Assembly: GCF_002078875.1 (NCBI RefSeq) | Contig: NC_034415.1 | Location: forward strand, 25,197,413-25,261,412 | DNA from: Numida meleagris | Taxonomy: Eukaryota > Chordata > Aves > Galliformes > Numididae | Direction of reading: 5' to 3' | DNA length: 64,000 bases | Part shown: piece after piece, positions 40,950-54,000 of the stretch | How positions within the stretch are numbered: the stretch's first letter is position 1 | How the letters are laid out: every line of letters starts with the position of its first letter | Made by a program: the position numbers and the translations under genes | Notes under the pieces: generated by a model | Seen by the model: only the letters and a program-made list of their open reading frames with translations | Database searches by the model: none | Told to the model about the DNA's origin: nothing

Positions 40950-43753
40950 TCATGGCCTGCAGAGGTATTCGTCGGACCAGCTCACGCAATGCTGCACACC
41001 ATCCCGGCACAGCGCCCTGGGCACACAGGAGCAGTACTTGTAGTGCACAGGGCTGCAGCTCCACCACGCTGGGCCACAGGGAGGGCAGGCAGCCACTGCA
41101 GGGACAAGAAGCCAGGAACAAAAATGCTGCTGCACTCACAGGCACCTCCTTCCTTACATCATTTCACTCCATGGCAGCTACCGAGAAGCTGCCAGGGATG
41201 ACCCTGAGTCTGTGAATCCACCAAAAAGAGACTGCAATGATCTCTGTGGTAGAGATGGCATCCTGGGAGCAATGACCAGCTCTAATATGTTTGTTTAGCA
41301 AGCTACCCTAGAGAAAGGGTGCTGACTGAGGTTCAAAACCTCACGGGTGATTTAGGAACAAACCTGCTGCTTCATTTTTAGCAGAGCTGGATTTAAATCA
41401 CAGAGGCTTACTCAGTCCCCATTGGTCTTAGGAACAAACTTATCTCCTGACCAAAGACCAGATTTGAATAATTGGTGCTGCTTACAGATCCACATCAATA
41501 TGAAACAGCTCAGTGCTCAGCAAGTCACAGAGATGGAATGACTTTTGGGGCTGGGAGCAAAGAATCATAGAATCATTTAGGTTGGGAAAGACCTTAAAGA
41601 TCAAGTCACGTCAACCTGACATATCAAATCCCACCACTACACCACGTGCCTCAGGCATCACATCCATAAAATCATAGTGCCATTTAGGTTGGAAAAGCCT
41701 TTTGAAACACGGAGTCTCTCCCCTCTCAACTGCTTCCAGCCTTTGACAACAGATGTGAAGGAGCACACATGTTTTGCCTCAGCTATTTTGTGTTTCAGAG
41801 GACACCAGCCTCCAGAGCTTTCCAGCAGCACCAGTGAGCACCAACTCCGTAAAACCTCTTCAATCAATCAGCAGATCTTTTGCTAACTGTAGCTCAAAGG
41901 CAGACTTACAGATGCCCATCTCATCAGAGCAGTCTCCACAGTCGTTCACCCCATTACACCTCTGGTTGGCGTAGACCCAGTACTCAGGGTTACTGCAGTG
42001 GAAAACCAGGTATGCTGGGAGGCTGTGGGGCAGGTCACCTGCAAGGGCAGAGGCCACACTGAGCTCCTGCAGGTACAGATGTGCCTGCTGGAACAGGGAC
42101 AGGCAGCACCAAAGTGTTTCCTGAATGGCCCAGTAGATGAGAGGGCTCTTTGGAGCTCAGCAGGAAGACCAGTGTGGGAGGATCATAAGAGAACAGCTCA
42201 CCGCAGAGTTTCTCCTGCTCATCCTCTCCATTTCTGCAGTTGGCGGTTCCGTCACAGACCTGGCTGGCTGGGATGCATGTCACTCTGTCATCGCACAAGA
42301 AGCCTGTCCAGTTATGGGAGGCTACACAGGGGCGGTTCCCTGGAAGGAAAGCAAGAAACACTATCTTCTGACATTGTCACGTTCACAGATAGTATGGGGG
42401 AACATCCCCTGGAGCACCAGGCCTCCCTCACCGCGCTAACTACGACCCTTGGGGACCAACCTGGTGCACGTAGCTGTAGTCCCAGTGCGATTGCCAGGCC
42501 CACGATGGCTGCTGTGGCAGCCAGGAGCAGCAGCACGACACAGGCCCGTCTCGGTGGGCAGCACAGGTGGACACAGCGCGGCCGGCAGCAGCCTGTTGGG
42601 AGGCAAGGGTGGGAGGTAAGGAGCTTTGATCAAAAAGCCAGGATTTCTTAGCTGTGCCTCATCTACTTAATTGCTACGTGTTGTACGAACATAAGACACA
42701 CCATTTGTTCAACTGCAAAGGGATTCAAGGAAGCACTAGCCATCCCCAATGTCAAGCACAAGCAGGAATCAAAGGCAGAACACTGCAGCTTAAAAGGTAA
42801 GTGGCAGACACAGACACGCTGCAGTTCACAGGACAATACCTTTGACCAGGAGGCAGAATGGCTGCAAACAGACATGAGTATAAATTCATGGCAGCGAGGA
42901 AACGCTGTCGTAAGCCAATCTACAGGCTTATTTTCAACTGCATGTGATCTCACTTTCTTCTTCTTAAAGTAGACAGAATTTGCTGAAGCTTAGCTATTAA
43001 AACGTATAGAAAAAGCTATACAAAATTTGTTATGAGCCTCTTTTGTAAAAGGTAAGAACACATATCATGATGCTATACAATAAGTCTGCCACCACCAGGC
43101 CAGCAAAAAGCATCTTAAGTCTATTAATTTTATAGTCTGGATGTTTCTGGAAAAAAAATCAGTCTCAACAGATCATAAATACTGCCTGCATTTTACATGA
43201 CATAGATAGGCTCCACAGATTTAGAATTCAATAACAAAAAAGTTAAGCTTGGCATTTTATTTGTTACCTTGTTCTTCAGAGAAGGACTTGGCCGAGTCAA
43301 AAGCAGTTACATCACCATTTCTCTAGAAGTGAAAGAATAAAACACCGTTTCCAGAAGTAGCACACGAGCACAGAGTGTTTGCTTTTCTAGTTCTTGTACC
43401 ATCTCCCCCCGGAATGAGTACATGGATAAATATTGATACACATATTTTACATACAAACAAAAGTTGCCCCAGTGGAAACACGGCCCACATTTGGTTCACA
43501 GAGCTATCAGATTGCCTTTCAGATCTCAGTAACCCATTTGCACAACAAACACCAAGGGAAGTCCAGCACTTGATACCGATAACGTTGTACCGATACCCTT
43601 TCATATCAAATCAGGTGAAGTAGACAGGACTGGAAAACTCAGAAGCCACTGACAGAGGTCAGACAAACAACATTATCAAGAACATGTGTATTTTAGGAAA
43701 GTCACACAAGATTTTCATGAAGAGGACCATACCTGGGGGTGAGTTTTGTTCAT
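40950..43753 (-). CDS. LDLRAD1: LDLRAD1, LDL-receptor class A membrane protein, 6 exons
   Basis: A small single-pass membrane protein with C-terminal LDL-receptor class A modules; function poorly known. Exons in order: 43753-43733, 43322-43268, 42592-42461, 42339-42202, 42038-41910, 41095-40950, giving 206 aa against 205 in human. The first coding exon encodes only MNKTHPQ, matching human MNKVFPQ in position. A Cys-rich juxtamembrane segment precedes the membrane span at about residues 43-65, implying type II topology. Then come class A modules with the family acidic signatures: CDGTANCRNGEDE, CNGVNDCGDCSDE and CVSWSDEYLC. All junctions are GT-AG in matching phases. The tiny first exon would be easy to miss. 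Confidence 0.93.
41562..41666 (-). mobile_element. CR1 LINE 3' fragment (LDLRAD1 last intron)
   Basis: The plus strand shows the complement of a CR1 3' end: GAATCATAGAATCATTTAGG, then TTGGGAAAGACCTTAAAGAT, then the CR1-like ACCACGTGCCTCAGGCATCA. It is in the same orientation as LDLRAD1 and directly abuts another CR1 terminus on its right. Confidence 0.85.
41670..41710 (-). mobile_element. Second CR1 3' terminus, abutting the first
   Basis: A second copy of the complement CR1 end (AATCATAGTGCCATTTAGG, then TTGGAAAAGCC) begins a few bases after the previous fragment. This suggests insertion of one CR1 next to or into another. It fades into unrecognised sequence after ~40 bp. Confidence 0.65.
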
Positions 43754-43759
43754 ACCTCC

Positions 43760-45865
43760 TGGAGCAACAGCCTTCAGAGCAGCTCAGAGGACCACAGGAA
43801 GCTTTCTGCACCGTAAAATGCAGCCATGTTACTAACATATACAGTCTCTGACGTAAGCAACGTTACCAGGATGCAAAAAGCAACAGAGGGAGGGAGCTAA
43901 GGAGCATGGTGCTGCCCGTGCATGTGGGCAGCAGAGGACAGGGCAGGCAGGCTGAGCCCCTGCTCTAGCTGGAAGCAGGGCTTCGTTTGTTTCTCCCTCC
44001 TCCCAGCTCCACCTTGGCTTCGTGACAGGGTATGAGGCAAGCAGAAACTTCCGATGGTGACAACCCCACTGCTGCTCCTGACGTGTGGAAGATGAATGCT
44101 CACCCCCAGCTGACGCAGCTTGCATTTACCTGGGAGCCAGCCAGGTACTGAAGGGAATGAGCTGAAAGCCTGAGGAAATGGAGTCAGATCACCCTCACCC
44201 AAAATACCTCTCTCCAGCTCATTCCCAAACCAGGGCTAACCCACTGGCACGGTAGCAGCGTAACTGCAGGCTCCTGCAAGAGCTGGACAGGACACACGCA
44301 TCCAGAATAACTTTTTGCTTGAGCAGTAAGCATAGGCATAGCAAATCCTCCAGTGCTATTTTCTCTCCTTTACTTCCATACATGGATTTTCAGGCCTGCA
44401 GCCTTAGCTCAGCCTGTAGCTCGCCTGAAATAGATTGCACATAACTGGCTGCAGGCTTCAGCACAGTGCTTTGCAGTTTCAAGGACAAAAGGCCACAGGT
44501 CCACGTCCCACTTGCTCACAGAAGAGCTCACTCCTGCACCTGGAGAGTTGACTGCTCTGAATTGTTGCCATCCCACAGGCAACACCCCCCAGCCCAAGCG
44601 CTCACAGAACAGGTTTACCAGGGCTTGGGAGAAACTGGCAGCTGTATTACCTAAAAGTTGACACCAAGGCAGTCTCACTAAGTTAATTGATTCAAAGCAT
44701 GAAATAATGTCTGATACAGATTAACAATTGCTGCTACTTCCCTCTCCATCCCCAAACACACAAATTGTTCTTGACTGAGTTATTACGCGCTTCCTGACAA
44801 CACCTGCCAACCCCACACACACCTGTTCGGAGAACTTCCAAAATCAAACACAACCTCTAGGAGCTCCTCCTTCAGCATGGCAACACTCACTCGTCCCAGG
44901 CAGAAGTTTCTCACAGGAACGTATCACTGTTAAACTCCATGTCGGGAAGCTCTCCTGTTCAGAGGGCAATTCTGAGCGAGAACACCAAGCCTGCAACTCT
45001 AGGCACTCACACCATGGAAGAATAATAGATTAACAGTTAAAAATGCTATCAAATTCCAGATCTGCTTCTCTCAAAGGAAAAAACTCAAATTTCTAATCCT
45101 TGCTGTAGGACGAATATTTTAAGCCTTCAAATAGCTTTTTAGGTGATAGTGAGCTCGGTCAGAGTCCCATGTAACAATCAGATCGAGCAGAATTCCCATG
45201 CACATCCCCCAAAACAATTTGTAATGAAAATGTTTAAGACCTGCAGTAAAACAGCTTTTAGAGGGAAATGACTGTGAGACCTGACATGATCTATTTTCCT
45301 ACATCAAGGCTATCAAGCTCAGCTGCAACCGAGCAGGTAGCTGGGTGTTAGAGCAGTTATACCACATCAGACCACGAGTTCAAAAAAATAAGAATGTAAT
45401 GAGTACGAGGCAACGAACACAAGCTAGACTTTCTGAAGTTCAAGATCTTTGCCTAAGATCAGGGAGGCCAAAAAGGGAACAAAGACAAACATATCATGTA
45501 TGATGCAAGACTACTGCTGATTCCATTACCTAAACCACAAAACCTACCCCCTCTCCCCAAACTGTACCATAGCTGTTTCTGCTAGTAATGAATTGTACAC
45601 ATTGAGATAGATGTCTTGCTCATGTCAAGATGATTCAATTTAAGAGCTAATACCTGGGTAGCATCTGATTTTACTAAAGCTTGCAAGTACACTTTACAAT
45701 CTCTTTAGACCCTGGTGCACCTGGCAAGCAGCAGTGCCAAGTGACACATTGCTACGGGTGTACAGTTTGCTGTGACCTACCAGCACATTACTGAACCACG
45801 GGCTTCACTGTACACACTCCTTAGCTGAAATGCCATTAAACAGCGAACAACAGACAAAACACGTC
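43760..45865. other. LDLRAD1 upstream / TMEM59 downstream intergenic segment
   Basis: About 2.1 kb. It must contain the LDLRAD1 promoter and any 5'UTR exon, but no CpG island or clear core promoter was seen, which fits a tissue-restricted gene. No coding exon or repeat was recognised. Confidence 0.5.
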
Positions 45866-45870
45866 AAACT

Positions 45871-45876
45871 TTTATT
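45871..45876 (-). promoter_or_regulatory. TMEM59: Possible distal TMEM59 poly(A) signal
   Basis: The minus strand reads AATAAA about 2.16 kb past the TMEM59 stop. It would give a long-3'UTR isoform; the proximal site at 47237 is the simpler choice. Confidence 0.35.
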
Positions 45877-47236
45877 TGATCCATTTGTTTTCTCCCTTTG
45901 TTGTAGACCTGCAGGCAGATACAATGCCAACTAAAAGCAGAAGTTGTTTGTTTAACTCAAACCTAGGAATGTAAGCAATAAAGTCAGACATTTTGGAACA
46001 GAATGGAGTTTCACGTTCATGAGAAGAAATCATCAGCGTAACAGAGGCTGTAGTGTACACATTTAAAACAGGCAAACAGCCATGGATTTGCGAAGCCACA
46101 GCACTCCCTCTGCAACTACACGCAACAGTAAATTATAGCTGTGTTTGAGTCTGTTACTTTATGTCACTTACTCAGTTACAAGAACCCAGGATTGCTAAAG
46201 TCTCTTCTGGAAAGGCATTCCAGAACAATGCAGTGCTAAGAACATGGGCAACAATCACAGAGGAAGAGCCCACGCTTACAAATTTTTAAACAGCCACTTG
46301 CATACATCACGTCTGATACCACTGGCAGCAGAACACTGGCATTCTGTGCTGACACAGGGCTGCGTACTGACATTTGCTATACAGGAGCAGAAACGCATGT
46401 CTCAACCCAATTAGTATGGCAGAAGGATTGCCCATCAGTTACACAAGCAAACAGCGTTCCGAATACACAAATGGTTTTCAGAACAGTAGGGTTTGAGGCC
46501 TTACGGTAATGCCACCAACACACAAAGAAAGGTACGTGTCCGTGGCTGCTGACACCCAGTTTTCTGGGCTACAACATCGCTCACTGAAGAATGTAACATC
46601 CAGAGGTACCGCTAAATTAAGACTTCAAATTACAACTACTGTACATTGAGATGAAGCTGTTTAAAACAAACCTCTGTGTACTCTTGTAATTCGCCAACAG
46701 ACAATCTGCTTGAATGCACCTAGGTCACAGCTTATAGCACTGTTCCTGCTTAACAGCTCCTGCAAGGATCACTGCCTGTAGCTTACACAACCAGCAGCCA
46801 AACTAGCCACGGCTACTGCACTAGCTCTAACAGAAAGGGAACGACGCACTGTGCCCGCCAGAATCTCAGTTTTCACCAGAACTCAAAACCCAAAGAGACT
46901 GGTTTGTTTGGCTGTTTTTTAAACTTTCACAGGAGTCTGTATAAACAACAAGAAATGGTGATGAGCTGGAAATCATGCACTCTAGCCAGTTTTCAAATAC
47001 TTACAAAGAGACCTTCAAAATACACCTGCTGTAGTCAACTCCTCAAAGAAAAGAATGGCAAAAAAAAATATATATTAGAAATATGAAGGACACTGTTAGG
47101 TGCTGTATTAGTGAATCACACACAGCAAAATCAGGTCACATTGCCAACGGGAGGAATGCTACAGTCTTTCAGATCGAGTTAAACAATAATTAACCATAGC
47201 AGAAAGCTGTACAGTCAGTATTTCTACACAGTCATT

Positions 47237-47242
47237 TTTATT
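47237..47242 (-). promoter_or_regulatory. TMEM59: Probable proximal TMEM59 poly(A) signal
   Basis: First AATAAA on the minus strand downstream of the TMEM59 stop, about 0.8 kb away. Confidence 0.5.
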
Positions 47243-47589
47243 CGTCTGTTCTCATTTCTCAGGAATCACCTTGTTTCTGTAAATGACGTTACAAGACTAG
47301 AATAGTTAATCAAGAATGGAAAGTAGGATTTCTTCAGAAAACACAGGCTCTAACTTTACAAGCAATTTAAGATGTAAAGGCTAAAGTTTGACAAATTAAT
47401 TAACCATATAATGTTCTGTACGTGAAAGCATACGTCCATAGGTTTTAACAAATTTTCCACCTTCCACAAACCGAGTTCCAGCCTACAGCACTTCACAAAT
47501 GCTTTCCATCCTGGATATTGCCACATGGTAGAAAAAATATATTTCTATTTTTGGATAAAGGGGTGTTTGTGCATGAACATTAACGAGTA

Positions 47590-47611
47590 CCCCCCCCCCC
47601 CCCAAAAAAAA
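47590..47611. repeat. C14-A8 homopolymer tract in TMEM59 3'UTR
   Basis: Fourteen C followed by eight A on the plus strand. In TMEM59 mRNA this reads as U8 then G14, ~430 nt after the stop codon. Such G runs are error-prone in sequencing and can form four-stranded structures between molecules. Confidence 0.9.
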
Positions 47612-48035
47612 GCAGATAATTTTATAATATTTACTCTTAACTACAACAGAAAGTGCAACACTAAAAAGGCATCTCCTGCCTACTTAAAATTTCTTATATC
47701 TTTACAGAGCTAACTCTTGAATGTACACATTATATCCTAGAAGACACAAATAAGTTTGAAAGTGTCATGGCAGATGTATGGAAAGCATGCTTACTGCTTC
47801 TGTAAGCAAAAAGACACAGAGCAAACACCAGTGAAAAGTGATTATGTCTGGAAACAAATTCAAGGTGTCTGAATCTTCACTACTAGCGGAAAAAATCCCA
47901 TGACATTTGTTGATTCTGTAACTTTTTCTGCATTTAAAGACTTGCTGCTAAGCTTCTTATCTGAAGAACCACCACAAACAATCAGGAGTTGCTAGCACTG
48001 TTAGAATTAGTCTATTCAATCCAATGGAGGCTTAT

Positions 48036-51000
48036 TTAAATTGCTGATTGAGCCAGATTAACTTTTGTAGGAAGAGGTCCTGCTTCTTCGTGTTCCTCAG
48101 TCTTGCATCTAACCACAACAAGTGCAGAGGATGGGTATCTGTTCAGTTTTTGTTCATTCATGTATTCCAGATCTCCATAGATGCTCAGCTTCTGAAATAT
48201 TTAAATGAACTACTTTAAGATAAAGACTTTTAATACTATGAATAAAATGCATTTTGCTATACGACCACCCTCCTGACTTTGATGGCTGCAGCTCTTCAAC
48301 GCAAGTTAACTCACACTTTCTGCAACAACTGAAATTCATGACTGGGACTAGATTTAAGTCCAAATAAATGCATTAAATCCACCAGAGAAAAAAAAAACAA
48401 ACAGTAGAGCTTGGTACACAAGCACTGCATCTTTAGCTTGCAAACACTGCGACTCTTATTCTCTTTGGGCTGTAGGAATACTAGTTCAGTTGGTTTCCCT
48501 TTATACAGACCAAGAGCAGTCACCAACAATATGCTGTCACTTCTGTTCTCACTATTGACACTCCTGAACTAAATTATCCACACATTTCCACCTGCCCCAT
48601 CCAACCCTCAGGACAGCTTTACCTCCAGAGAAACCAGGAGCAACCTCCATCTGTTAAGAGTAACCCAGAAGTTGCTAAGAGGGCAGGACTATAAGCCAGA
48701 AGACACAGCATCTGCGCTTACTCTGAGCAAGGCTCAGAGCATCTATCAGCCACAGGGACAGACAGATATTCAGCTATAAAGTTGTTTAAACAAAAATTTG
48801 TTCGCTAACCACGTCTGCAAAATAAAAAACTCTTTACAATTGACCCCCCGTGATGTTCATTATTCTGTAGAAAGCTGTAACGTAAAAGCAATATAATCGA
48901 CTTACCTCAGATGGAACATACTGCTCTACAGCTGTAGCTACAGTTGCACAGCAAATCCAGAGGAGCACCAACACTGACAGGACAAGTGTAGTGGTTAAAA
49001 TCCAACTGGAATTTCTGAAATGAAAAGAGTGTTACTAGATTTCATATACTGAATACAAAAGAATGGATCTCTAAAAAGCTGTGTCTGATTTTGACTCGTG
49101 CTCATTCACTACTCTCTCTCTCTTCCAGCTGCACAGCCTGCTTCTGACACCTGGGTATACAATGTAGTGTCTAACACCTATTTAGTATCTAACTTCAAAG
49201 ATACTAAAAGACTTGCTGGATTCTGGTTTGGGGCCCTGAACTTCCTCCCTCTTAAAATTGAAAAACAGATTTTTGTTATGCACTTAAGGTACAGCTCACT
49301 GATCCTTCACATCTGAGCTTTCAAGGAAACAGTCATCAGTGACTAAGGCAAGAAAGAACCAAGATGCTGATATTCAGCAAAGCTTCAATATATACTGGGT
49401 ATTTTCGGACTAGACATAACACACTATTGTCTTTTGCATTTGAAAATAAAAATGTTTTGTCCTGAATGGTATCCAGAGCTAAAGAACAGGCAAAACACGG
49501 AACTGATGAAACAGTTTGCTGAGCATACTCAAAAAAACGTGTAGAAAGTTATCAACATTATGTTCCACACACACACACACAAAAAAAAGTGTAGGAAATG
49601 ATCAGTATTACAGTCAACTAAAATGGGAAAGAGAACTAAAGTTGGCAGGATAGCCCATAGATAACACGGGGCGAGCACGGAACATAGCGATAACAAAAGG
49701 TCAGATACAAAAATTTAAGTGCTCTTCACTCTGAACCTAAGGGACTTGTAAAATTGATTCCTTACAACACTGCCACCACAGATGCAGGAAACACCACCAC
49801 GCCCTGTACCGGGTACTGACATACATACATGGAGAGACACTTGAAAAAACTATCATTTCCTTGCTCTTCCAAAAGTCCCCGGTACGTCTGCGAACTTCCC
49901 GGCTGTAAGTCAGCTGAAATAGAACAGCAGAAACAGTTGTCAGAAAAGCAATGCAAGTAGAAGACCCAAACTTCATCCAGTTTGTCTACAGAAAACATAA
50001 AAGGACTCTTTCACAATGGCCCTAGCTTGGACGTTTCTATTTCCAGCGGAGCTTGGTTACTACCACAGACTTTGCTAATACACATAGCAAACAATTATAC
50101 TTTAACTTTCTAAAACTGTGCTTTCCCATGTCACCTGCAACTTTGGTTCTGTTTTTGTTTCTTTTTTCCTTGCATGACATGGAAGGTTTGCGTTTGCTCT
50201 TCCAAACCACAAAGAAAAACTTACAAGCTGTTTTACTCAGGGACAAGGATCCTCTTGTATCTTCAGTCTCCTGATCAAGCTGTGGAACATACTGCACTTC
50301 TGGCCTTGACTAAAACGAAACAAGGAATTAAGAGATCCTGTTAGCGAGCTTCCACTGATCTTGACTGTCTACGTTTTCAAAATTAATAAGGAAGTCTTAA
50401 GACATGCACCACTCACATTATTTTATTTTTTACCCCTGTAATGGCACTAAACGCAGCAAAATGCTACCAAAAACTAAACAATTCTGACAGCGACCCACAG
50501 ACTTTTCTGAGACTGGAAGGAGCACAGTTAAGTATTTAGCACCGAGGACATCTCCATCTCAACAAAAAAGGCAGGTACCTGGAATATGACAATTTTGCCA
50601 TCATCTGCTTGAAGGTAGAAAGTCCATGAGGATGTTATGAAGCTCTGAGCTGAATCCATCATGTCACTCCAGAAGGATCTCACCAGAGTCAGAGGAAAGA
50701 GGAGATGAATTCTTGGCATCAGGGACATTAACTGCAAATACAACATTAACTGGTTTTCAAATTGTTTTCATATGAAGAGAGTAGAACTTATGTTCATGCT
50801 CACTCATCACCCCATGTCTGTATTTCAGTTCTTAAAAAGATTTCATTTGAAGAAGTTTAAAAAAGAGAAGACATGCTGAACAGAAAACAAGTAGGTGGTA
50901 TTTGAAAAACATGTCATGTACTTACTTGCTCTTGTCTTAACTCAGCAAATGGCAATTGGTTCTGGCATCCAAGATGGCAAGCATATTGTTCATCAGACTG

Positions 51001-54000
51001 GGAGTATGCCTCAGTACAGGCTGCAAGGAAAGTACCCAAAATGAGAAGATAAATTCTGCATTTTAGTTAAGAAAACATTTTCAACAGAAGTTGGATCAGA
51101 AACAAAGCAGCAGTTAAAAGATTGACAATCCCATTTGTAGGGAAAGACATGGCAATCATTCCAAGGTTAGCATTTGGTGCTAGGTCTAATGAAGGTTAAG
51201 GAATTGGAACTTACACAAATCACATATTTTAAATCTGAATGCTGTCAGAGCAACTGATCAGAAATGTTAAGTCTGGGCAAATTCAAGGTTGCAAGTTTTC
51301 ATTGATTCTCCTGCTACCACGATATTTTTTTCCTCACAAATCACGTAACTTCTTTATCCTAGAGAACAAAGCTGGAATTCTAAACAAATACAGAGACCAC
51401 AGGTCTCCTAAACCTCTAAGAGGTAACAGTAGGAGTCATGGTACCACACGAAAACCAAGGGAACATTTTCTTGCTAGCACGGTAAGTACAGTAAATGTGT
51501 TTAAAGTATTGTTGATTTAATTCTCAACAAAAATAAATGAAACCCACTCTTTATTTACATGTATCTTCATTAATTGTTCACTAGAAACCATCAAGACCAA
51601 GAAACCTAAATTATTCAGATTTATACGTGGAGAAATCAGGCGGACAAAAGCTCTTTCCCAAGATACTAAAGCTGAGATGGATGATGTTACAGCACTACTT
51701 GACCTACAGCCTCCCATCAAGCAGCAACACGGAGCACAGCAGCTCTCCCAGTTCTCCTACAGGAATAAATGCACCATCAGAGAGGCTAGAAAGCTGGCAA
51801 TAGGCACAGTATTGGCAGCTAAACATTTGAGCATTCAGCTCATAGCACCTGAACAGCAATTCCATGGCAAAAGTGCCACCAAGCTAGTGTTAGTAGACAC
51901 GCAGAGACATCAGAAGACAGAATTCAGCAGATCAGCCAAGATACATCCTGCCAAGCACAGAACAACTAGTCAGGGTACCAACCAGTGCAACAGATTACAG
52001 AACATAAGCCAGTGAAAGACAACAGCCTCCGAATGGAGAGTTAAATCAGAAAGTAAGCAACTGTTCAATTACCTCTACGTGTGCTTTATTGCTGCATCAC
52101 CCTTTTTATGGCACTCTTTCATGTATGGTTCGACAACTAGATTGACATGCTGTATCACAGCTATACACAGTGCATGACAGACTAGAGCACTAGCCCATTT
52201 CTAGAGCATTTGTATCACATTAACATCTTTGCATTTCATGCTTTCTATGTGTTATCTTCCAGCAGCTCCCTGAGCTAACCGCTAGCCCTCTTGTTTTTAT
52301 GAATTACTGAGAAGACAAAAGCCTCCTTTGAGAGCTGACATGGTCCTAATTATATTTCAGAAATAGAGGGGAGCTACTCTACTGGTTTTCCTGCTTTGGC
52401 TGGTTATGTCCCACTTAATCTCTGAACAAAACTGTTAAGCAGCCGCCTCAGTATTATTAGATAGAAGTTCTGCACAACTGCAGAAACAGTGTTAACTGGC
52501 TACAGCATATATGTATTTCACCTCCACTGCGAGATTTTTGCTCTAACACAGATCCGAGACAATTAGTCGCAAGTACTTAATACCCTATCTCAAACAAAAC
52601 GTAATGATTGCTGTATTAAGGCTTTACCCTAGACCACAAGTTACAAGGCAGACAGTACATTGTGATGTGTTCCTCATCTGAACAACTCACTTTTATAAAT
52701 AAGCCTGAGGTTGCATGGAAGCAACTGGAATAATCCCACCAGTTTAACACCATCCTTCAGATGTCACCGCTCTTCCCTCCCTGCATCTCCACATTAGGGG
52801 ATGTTAAAGGAGTTCTTTATTCTTACCAGAATCACATTCCAGTTTGGTTCGATTCAAATCAATGCCATCATCCACAAACTGACAAATGGAAAACAGTCTG
52901 CAGCCTCGCTGGCACGCATACAGTTCCTCTTCCTGGGAAGGCACAAGAGAAGAATTACACTCCTCCATTCAAGAATAAATCGACCAAAAAAAAAAAAAAA
53001 AACCACACAAAAAACCCACAATTATTTTTTTTTTTTAGAAGCGTTATAAAAAGCCACCACCCACTGGAGCACCATTCTCCTTCCCTCCAGCAGACCTAGA
53101 AGTCAGATAAACACGACAGTCTGGATCATCTGAAATAAAACGAAACTACAGTTCTTTAACACTGTGATGCAACCTGATTCACTTCAGACAGAGCTCTCAG
53201 TCCTGGGGTAAGCCAGACTTGGAACAGCAAATTCCATTTTACAATTCTAGTCCTATGGCTTACAGCAAAGCCACACTGCCTTTTTGAAAAAGCATTGGCT
53301 TTAAAAATAAGAGATACCATTGTAAAAGATTTACTGACATTTAACCCCAGAATGAGTACACAGTCGTCCACCTCAGAAGCTTAACCAAACCCAGTGCTTT
53401 CTCAGTGCCACTACAATGCTAAGTTTATACACTCTTGAAAACCTATAACCTAGTATTTCTTCTGACCACAGTGCTAGAGGGGTGGATGTGTACTTTCCAC
53501 ATACAGTGGTCTCCACGTTGCAGAATTACAGCCAGCCTCCTCTAAGTGAATCAGATCCACCAAGCCTGGTAACTACATAGCCACCTATGTGACTGCAGCC
53601 ACTTTGTTCACAGGGGGAAAACAGACTCTGAATTAATTGCACCAAAACCAAACACACCACACCTTACTGCATCATCTACCGTAAATGCACTGTCATTGTT
53701 TGAGAGCACAAGTTCACGTGATTTAAAGGCAGCTAAGCTGAAAACACAGATCAAAACTCAACACTAACAACACAGACAGGATGGCTAGAACAGTTCTGCT
53801 GTTACAGAAAACACGTTCTCTCATTTGACATCCACACAGAACTGGCTGTAGCGAACAGATTTCTGCAGCAGTCTTCCACAGAAGTCTTAGTGAAAATCGA
53901 CGTACTCTCCAATGACAACTGAAACAATTTCCTTCCATTCATCTGGAGGTTTTGTGACAAACTGAACAAATTGTGAAGCTAGAGGTGGTTGTGTTATTCA

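Noticed and set aside
51677..52015. 112-codon plus-strand open frame in TMEM59 intron 2
   Set aside because: Gln/Ser/Lys-rich translation without a domain, no flanking promoter or splice support. It is probably a chance frame.
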